From an uncultured Methylobacter sp. (GTDB lineage: Bacteria > Pseudomonadota > Gammaproteobacteria > Methylococcales > Methylomonadaceae): a DNA stretch of 10,608 bases. Shown piece by piece: positions 6,612 through 10,608 of this stretch (positions within the stretch are counted from its first letter, which is position 1; each line of letters starts with the position of its first letter). The notes below the pieces were generated by a model. It worked only from the letters and a program-made list of their open reading frames with translations, was not told where the DNA came from and ran no database searches. The position numbers and the translations under genes are program-made. The stretch is from contig CAIKYI010000771.1 in the NCBI GenBank assembly GCA_903831545.1, positions 1 through 10,608 on the forward strand. Direction: 5' to 3'.

Positions 6612-7370
6612 TTATTTGGATATATTGACAAAGATTGCCTTACCGCTCATGCCCGTCAGTAACTCGCTGTGTTTGCCGGTAACATGCGCAACCACAGCTA
6701 CAGTTTGACTTACTGCATCAATGCTGGCACCTATACTGTCGATTTGGGCTGGAAAATCCTGATCCAATTCATCAATATGTACCTGAAAAGCCAGGCCGGG
6801 TTTCAATTTGCGCAGCCATCCCGAGGGCACGATCAATTTCAGCTCTAATTGGCTATCATCAATGATGTCCAGGATCGGATCGCCGACTTTCATGTACTGA
6901 TGCTCATGAGCTGGCAGCGTAACCACACGACCGGAAAATGGAGCCTGGATGCGACACTTTTGCAACGCCGCCTGCGTTAGCGCGATATCCGCTTTAGCCT
7001 CGCCTAATTTTGCTTTGGCAAGGTCAACATCAAGTGTTCCAACCGATTCCAATTCAGACAGTCGTGAATTCACTTCAAAGGTTTTGGTTGCTCCCTCGGC
7101 TGTTGCCTGAGCTTTTTGCAACTGCGCCTGCTGAATGGCGCAATCAAACACCACCAGCAAATCACCCTTTTTGAAACGCTCCCCTTCTCTAATTGTTAAC
7201 TGCTTGATCGCGGCAGAAATTTCAGCGGATAGAACGGTGCTGTATTTGGCTGTCAATTGGGCGCGTACCTCATTAGCCGCCGTATTTGCTTCCGGTTCAG
7301 CGTAAGTGGGACTACAAATAGAACTCGCCGACAGTAAAGCCAGGCCGTAGCAAAACCAGGAAAGTTTCAT
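6612..7370 (-). CDS. Periplasmic adaptor (membrane fusion) protein, RND/HlyD type, with signal peptide
   Basis: A 252-residue exported adaptor, short for the family. Residues 1-24 form a classic signal peptide (K2, hydrophobic core to about 20, likely cut after T-Y-A before E25). The mature part has a lipoyl half with L-T-I-R-E-G-E-R-F-K-K-G-D-L-L (58-72) and F-D-C (75-77), and a coiled-coil hairpin (about 78-137, rich in Gln, Ala and Lys). The second lipoyl half is C-R-I-Q-A-P-F-S-G-R-V (139-149), followed by a beta-barrel through V-G-D-P-I-L-D-I-I-D to the end. The start at 7370 overlaps the TolC stop as ATGA, and an AAGG (complement of 7378-7381) lies seven bases upstream. It is the periplasmic partner expected to dock on the TolC protein. 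Its TAA stop is followed in frame by 20 sense codons up to a TGA overlapping the next start. Confidence 0.85.
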   Translation of the reverse strand: MKLSWFCYGLALLSASSICSPTYAEPEANTAANEVRAQLTAKYSTVLSAEISAAIKQLTIREGERFKKGDLLVVFDCAIQQAQLQKAQATAEGATKTFEVNSRLSELESVGTLDVDLAKAKLGEAKADIALTQAALQKCRIQAPFSGRVVTLPAHEHQYMKVGDPILDIIDDSQLELKLIVPSGWLRKLKPGLAFQVHIDELDQDFPAQIDSIGASIDAVSQTVAVVAHVTGKHSELLTGMSGKAIFVNISK

Positions 7371-8956
7371 TTTTCGGCCTTGTTTTGACTGGCTGAAGCC
7401 TCGTCAGATTTTGGATCATCAATCGCCTGCTGAGGATAATGGCCCTTTTGCCACTCACGATCAATGGCTTCAATAGAACTTGCCAGACTTACGATGCTGG
7501 CGTTTTCAATTGTTTTAGGCAGGGGGTCAAAACCCATTGATACATACAGTTTTGCCAATGCTTCCTGTGATTCCGCATACGACTGGTGTTTCTGTAAGGC
7601 TGACAGCACAGAATCGACCGAACTACGGATCCGTTCCAAAGAACTCATTGCTTCTGATAATTCGCTGTTTGAAATATGCTGGTGAATACGCTGATTAATG
7701 TCATCAAGTTCCGTGGTGCGGTGGAATTGATTTTCTGACAGCTCAAGTTGCTGACGCGACATCCTTACTTGCGTTAAGATGGCCATATAGGCAGCCAGCC
7801 GCTTGGAATGCGCCAGAGATTCCTGGGTTTCTGCGACGGCAATGGCTTGGGGTGCAGACAAAATCTCGAATAAATTCTTGGAAATTTGTGCGCCAAAATC
7901 CCCCCAATTTTGATTCAAAAGATAAGAGTTCGAGTCGTAATTGCCACCCAACTGTAGTTCTACACCAGGCAGCATGCGTAACATGGCTTTTTTGACCTCG
8001 GCGGCACCAATGCGTTGTTCGTATATTTCAGTACGGATTTCCGGGCGCAACTGCAACGCAAGGGTATCCATTTCGTCCTGAGACATGACCGGTTTGGAGA
8101 TGGCTGGCCATAAATTGGCATCGGTGTCAGCCAAGGTGAATTCTTTATTCGGCGGCAAATTAATCAGGCCGGCCAATTCAGCTTTGGCTAAACGTTGCTG
8201 ATCCAATAAGGCTTCTAAACGACGTACAATTTCCAGCAAGCTTTTACGATAACGCAAGCCATCCAGTGGTGAGCGCAGTTTTTCATTCTCGGCTTGTTTT
8301 GCCAGTTCCAAAGCGCGTTGGGCTTCAGCCAATACCGGTGTGATACGCGCGGTCATACGTTGCGCGCTCAATGCTGACCAATAGGCAGTCCGTAGATCCT
8401 TGATGATATTGTGACTGATTTTGCGACGGTTTTCGGCGCTCATCAACACCTTGTTCCCTTCTTGTTGTGCGCGAAAATAACTGACACCAAAATCAAGAAT
8501 ATTCCAGCGAAGATTCATATCGCCCATAAAGCGTGAGCGATCTTGGGAGGTTGATGTTTCCAGTGATTGTCGTCCGGTGGACATTGAGCGACTGGACGAG
8601 GCATTAAAATTGTCACGACTGTTATAGCCCGCCGCTGCCACAAGATCGGGGAGTAAGTCAAACTTTGCATAATTCGCCTGACCCTCGGCAACCGCGCGCT
8701 CCATCATTTTTACGCGATGATCCTGATTGTATTTCAGCGCACGGGCCATGGCTTGGTACAAAGTTAGCGGGCCATTAATCGGTTCTTGCTGGTTAAATAG
8801 ATCGGCACTGTCTGCACCGACCTGCGTTTTTCGCTCTTGTTCGGTGAGCGGTTTCGGCATCAGCGAACAACCGTTAAGTAGTAAGGCGCTGATGGCTAGA
8901 GCCAAAACAGGTTTTTTTTTGAAAGTTGGAGTTGAGCTCATAGTGTAAATAGGCAT
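7367..8956 (-). CDS. TolC-family outer-membrane efflux/export lipoprotein
   Basis: A 529-residue outer-membrane factor. A signal peptide with a lipobox L-L-N-G-C places the lipidated Cys at residue 30, so the mature protein is anchored in the outer membrane. The body shows two OEP-type halves: P-L-T-L-Y-Q-A-M-A-R-A-L (63-74), long Ala/Gln/Glu-rich helices, W-N-I-L-D-F-G (151-157) at the first strand region, G-L-I-N-L-P-P (263-269), then R-P-E-I-R (304-308), L-P-G-V-E-L (329-334) and a second helical stretch. These trimeric channels work with periplasmic adaptors, and the adaptor gene follows at once by an ATGA overlap. Either ATG 8956 or ATG 8941 (five codons later) could start it; neither has a Shine-Dalgarno and both keep the signal peptide. 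The giant protein's stop is 15 bases upstream. A run of nine adenines in codons 12-15 lies just before the hydrophobic core. Confidence 0.9.
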   Translation of the reverse strand: MPIYTMSSTPTFKKKPVLALAISALLLNGCSLMPKPLTEQERKTQVGADSADLFNQQEPINGPLTLYQAMARALKYNQDHRVKMMERAVAEGQANYAKFDLLPDLVAAAGYNSRDNFNASSSRSMSTGRQSLETSTSQDRSRFMGDMNLRWNILDFGVSYFRAQQEGNKVLMSAENRRKISHNIIKDLRTAYWSALSAQRMTARITPVLAEAQRALELAKQAENEKLRSPLDGLRYRKSLLEIVRRLEALLDQQRLAKAELAGLINLPPNKEFTLADTDANLWPAISKPVMSQDEMDTLALQLRPEIRTEIYEQRIGAAEVKKAMLRMLPGVELQLGGNYDSNSYLLNQNWGDFGAQISKNLFEILSAPQAIAVAETQESLAHSKRLAAYMAILTQVRMSRQQLELSENQFHRTTELDDINQRIHQHISNSELSEAMSSLERIRSSVDSVLSALQKHQSYAESQEALAKLYVSMGFDPLPKTIENASIVSLASSIEAIDREWQKGHYPQQAIDDPKSDEASASQNKAEK

Positions 8957-8971
8957 TATTAATTAAAAAAA

Positions 8972-10608
8972 TTAGGCGGCATCATGTTTATCAAAAGCCT
9001 GGGCAAGGCTGTGCAATAATTCCAGGGCGCCTCGCTGTATGCCCTGGCTACCGCCCTGGCGTATTTGTTCGCTTAATCCTAGCTTTCCAAGCGGTTTTGT
9101 AATGGGTTTCGCTGGCGATATTTTACCTTCACGTTGCGAATGATCATGATCTTTTGGTGTTAGTTTGCTTTTTAAAATCACAGTTACTGTGACTTGGTTG
9201 CCTTTGGTGTCGGTGGCGATAATTTTTACTTTAACGGGTTCACTTTGCAAGGGCGCATCGTCACTGATACGCAGACTGCCGTTGTTTTCATCCAAAACTA
9301 TCCAGGCCGGCAGCGCATTTCCATCAGTTAATTCGCCATCAAAACGGATACTGTCGTTAGTGTCAAGAACCATCAATGCTTCGGGCGGTAAAGAAAAGAA
9401 GTGACCTTGCTCTACGGACAAATCCAATGAAGCTTCCAATATTTCCGAGCGAGCCTCTCCCCAAACCTGATGATAATGGTCACGATCCCCACTTAAATGG
9501 ATACCAGGCCAGTTTATCAATGTATAACTCCAATCAATATCGAAAGGTCGACTGGGTTCGGCGGGCGAACTGGAAAATTCTGGGTTGAGTGGCATTAAGG
9601 ACGCCGTCGGGCTCAACAGCGACAAGGCTTGCTGATTAAAATCAACAATTTGTCCAGCGTTGGGCGCATAACTGTCGTCATCTTTTCTCGCGCCGCCATT
9701 AAGCGTGCCGTCATCGTTAAAAATATCGCCGTTGCTCCGATCACCGATGGTTGCTGTGCCTATGGCGCTAGTATTGCTGACGTTACTGGCTGTCAGCGTA
9801 AAGTCGTGGTTACCTTCATCAATAGGATCGTTGATGATGGCAGTACGAACCAGTAGTGGACCACTTGCCGGAATAGGTACAAAACTGCCGGGAACATAGT
9901 TTTGCCACTGACCGTTCGTGTCTCTGTATTGCAAGCCTGGGCCGTAATCATCAACAGTCGCGCTACCGTCAGTCAGTGCCAGTCTGACTAATTGGTCAGG
10001 TTCACCGGTGACTTCAAACACCGCATAAGGCGAAGCCTCGTTGACAGTGATGGAGTTAACCGAAAGTTGACGGTCGTCGTCGAGGACGGAACCGCCTGGG
10101 GCGGTGTTGGCACCGGTGTCGCTGGTGCCGTCGAACCATTGACCGGTGCCGTCATCGTGAATTGTGGCGGTGCCGGTCTGAGAGCGTGCAGTTCCAGTGC
10201 TGTAGGCGGCGTCGAGGGTGAAGGTTTCGCCGCCTTCGTAGCTGGTGTCGTTGGTGATGGACGTACGCACCAGAACGTTGGCAGTGCCTGTTCCGCCACC
10301 TGGAACGGTGAAGCCCGCAGTATAGCTCGTCCAACTGCTACCCCCATTGCTGGAGTACTCAAGGGCCACATGGCCATCAGAGCCCGTGGTGCCGAAGTCG
10401 GTGCCGCTGCCAAGGGCGGCACTGTCGTTCAAGGCCAGAGTGAGGGTCTCGCCGATGTTGGCAACCACGGTGAACACGCCATAGGGTGACCCCTCGTTGA
10501 CGCTGATGTTGTTAACAGTTAGTGTTCGGTCGTCCTTGGTACCGGTCCCGCTGCCACCGTGTGAGCTATCACCGGTTCCATCGTCCTTGATGGTGCCGAT
10601 GCCCTGAT
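8972..10608 (-). CDS. C-terminal part of a giant repetitive surface/secreted protein (5' end outside window)
   Basis: The frame is open from the right edge (first full codon at 10606) to TAA at 8974-8972, about 545 residues; the start is outside, so the internal GTG at 10477 should not be taken as the N-terminus. It contains the end of one repeat, two further Calx-beta/adhesin-type repeats rich in Asp, Gly and Thr with V-N-E-(G/A)-S-P-Y and D-D-G signatures, a low-complexity linker, and a cadherin/He-PIG-like Ig domain at 9173-9424 (L-P-A-W-I-x-L-D, then G-S-L-R-I-S). A basic tail ends in a predicted amphipathic helix (8975-9172). No classical RTX nonapeptides are seen here. This is the architecture of very large calcium-binding adhesins or exoproteins. 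Its position 15 bases before a TolC gene makes it the probable cargo of the export genes. The exact repeat family is inferred by pattern, not search. Confidence 0.85.
   Translation of the reverse strand, partial: QGIGTIKDDGTGDSSHGGSGTGTKDDRTLTVNNISVNEGSPYGVFTVVANIGETLTLALNDSAALGSGTDFGTTGSDGHVALEYSSNGGSSWTSYTAGFTVPGGGTGTANVLVRTSITNDTSYEGGETFTLDAAYSTGTARSQTGTATIHDDGTGQWFDGTSDTGANTAPGGSVLDDDRQLSVNSITVNEASPYAVFEVTGEPDQLVRLALTDGSATVDDYGPGLQYRDTNGQWQNYVPGSFVPIPASGPLLVRTAIINDPIDEGNHDFTLTASNVSNTSAIGTATIGDRSNGDIFNDDGTLNGGARKDDDSYAPNAGQIVDFNQQALSLLSPTASLMPLNPEFSSSPAEPSRPFDIDWSYTLINWPGIHLSGDRDHYHQVWGEARSEILEASLDLSVEQGHFFSLPPEALMVLDTNDSIRFDGELTDGNALPAWIVLDENNGSLRISDDAPLQSEPVKVKIIATDTKGNQVTVTVILKSKLTPKDHDHSQREGKISPAKPITKPLGKLGLSEQIRQGGSQGIQRGALELLHSLAQAFDKHDAA
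9674..10069 (-). repeat. Adhesin-type repeat unit (last), 132 residues with linker
   Basis: This unit starts Q-L-S-V-N-S-I-T-V-N-E-A-S-P-Y and ends G-T-A-T-I-G-D-R followed by a short Asp/Gly linker with K-D-D-D. The shared core is E-x-S-P-Y, then a W-x-x-Y motif, (L/V)-L-V-R-T, then E-G-x-x-x-F-T-L and G-T-A-T-I. It is more diverged than a typical internal repeat, as end-units of tandem arrays often are. Confidence 0.75.
10070..10525 (-). repeat. Adhesin-type repeat unit (penultimate), 152 residues with linker
   Basis: This unit starts T-L-T-V-N-N-I-S-V-N-E-G-S-P-Y and ends with G-T-A-T-I-H-D-D-G-T-G plus a Gly/Ser/Asp linker and D-D-D-R. It aligns by eye along its length with the following unit: V-L-V-R-T-S-I-T-N-D in this one, L-L-V-R-T-A-I-I-N-D in the next. 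Its DNA is richer in G+C than the following unit. Confidence 0.75.
10526..10606 (-). repeat. Tail of a third adhesin-type repeat unit cut by the window edge
   Basis: The first codons visible read G-I-G-T-I-K-D-D-G-T-G, then a Gly/Ser/Thr linker and K-D-D-R. This is the same ending as the next unit (T-A-T-I-H-D-D-G-T-G and D-D-D-R). The array therefore continues beyond the right edge. Confidence 0.65.

Noticed and set aside
9988..10422. 144-residue minus-strand frame rich in Ala, Pro and Thr
   Set aside because: It is an alternative frame of the same giant gene; its low-complexity product mirrors the repeat DNA and has no start signal.
9992..10489. 165-residue open frame on the + strand with Gly/Val/Ala-rich product
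   Set aside because: It lies antisense to the repetitive part of the giant gene, and its composition is that expected from the complement of Asp/Gly/Thr-rich G+C-rich repeats; no domain is recognisable.
1..10608. Mobile elements, integrase, attachment sites, CRISPR repeats, tRNA or rRNA
   Set aside because: I looked for transposase-like frames, terminal inverted repeats, regularly spaced repeats and tRNA cloverleaf signatures on both strands and found none; the only tandem repetition is the protein repeat array at the right end.

Overview
The window looks like chromosomal DNA of a gammaproteobacterial methylotroph, most likely a methanotroph of the Methylococcales. The reasoning is that it carries a pair of methanofuran/methylofuran-type cofactor genes (an ATP-grasp ligase and an MfnF-type protein), which in bacteria are largely confined to organisms using tetrahydromethanopterin-linked C1 transfer. 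It also carries a large surface-protein export cluster, and its base composition is moderate. No rRNA, tRNA, insertion sequence, integrase or CRISPR array was seen.

Left part (1-2991, + strand). The window opens inside the N-terminal part of an aldehyde dehydrogenase whose homology stops near position 280. The reading frame stays open straight into the ATP-grasp gene (312-1313, GTG start). This overlaps by 11 bases the MfnF-family gene (1303-2349). Both should serve synthesis of the C1 carrier methanofuran/methylofuran. After an 87-base gap with a plausible promoter and an inverted repeat comes a MarR-type regulator (2437-2991) with an added four-cysteine C-terminal tail.

Right part (3101-10608, - strand, convergent with the left part). 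Transcription comes in from beyond the right edge through the last ~545 codons of a giant repetitive surface/secreted protein. The order is then a TolC-type outer-membrane lipoprotein (8956-7367), a small periplasmic adaptor with a signal peptide (7370-6612), an inner-membrane HlyD adaptor with a cytoplasmic GAF-like N-terminus (6552-5209), and a polytopic M50 zinc protease fused to a HlyD-type adaptor (5224-3101). Gaps are 15 bases, an ATGA overlap, 59 bases and a 16-base overlap, so this reads as one operon.

The five products make sense as one machine. The giant protein is the probable cargo. The TolC protein is the outer-membrane channel, and the three adaptors bridge inner and outer membranes. 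What is missing is the usual motor: there is no ABC exporter or RND pump in the window. In its place is a membrane protein with an apparently intact site-2-protease active site. That makes the cluster the most interesting thing here: a candidate non-canonical type-1-like export system in which an M50-HlyD fusion replaces or supplements the ABC subunit. The energy source and the role of the protease cannot be told from sequence alone.
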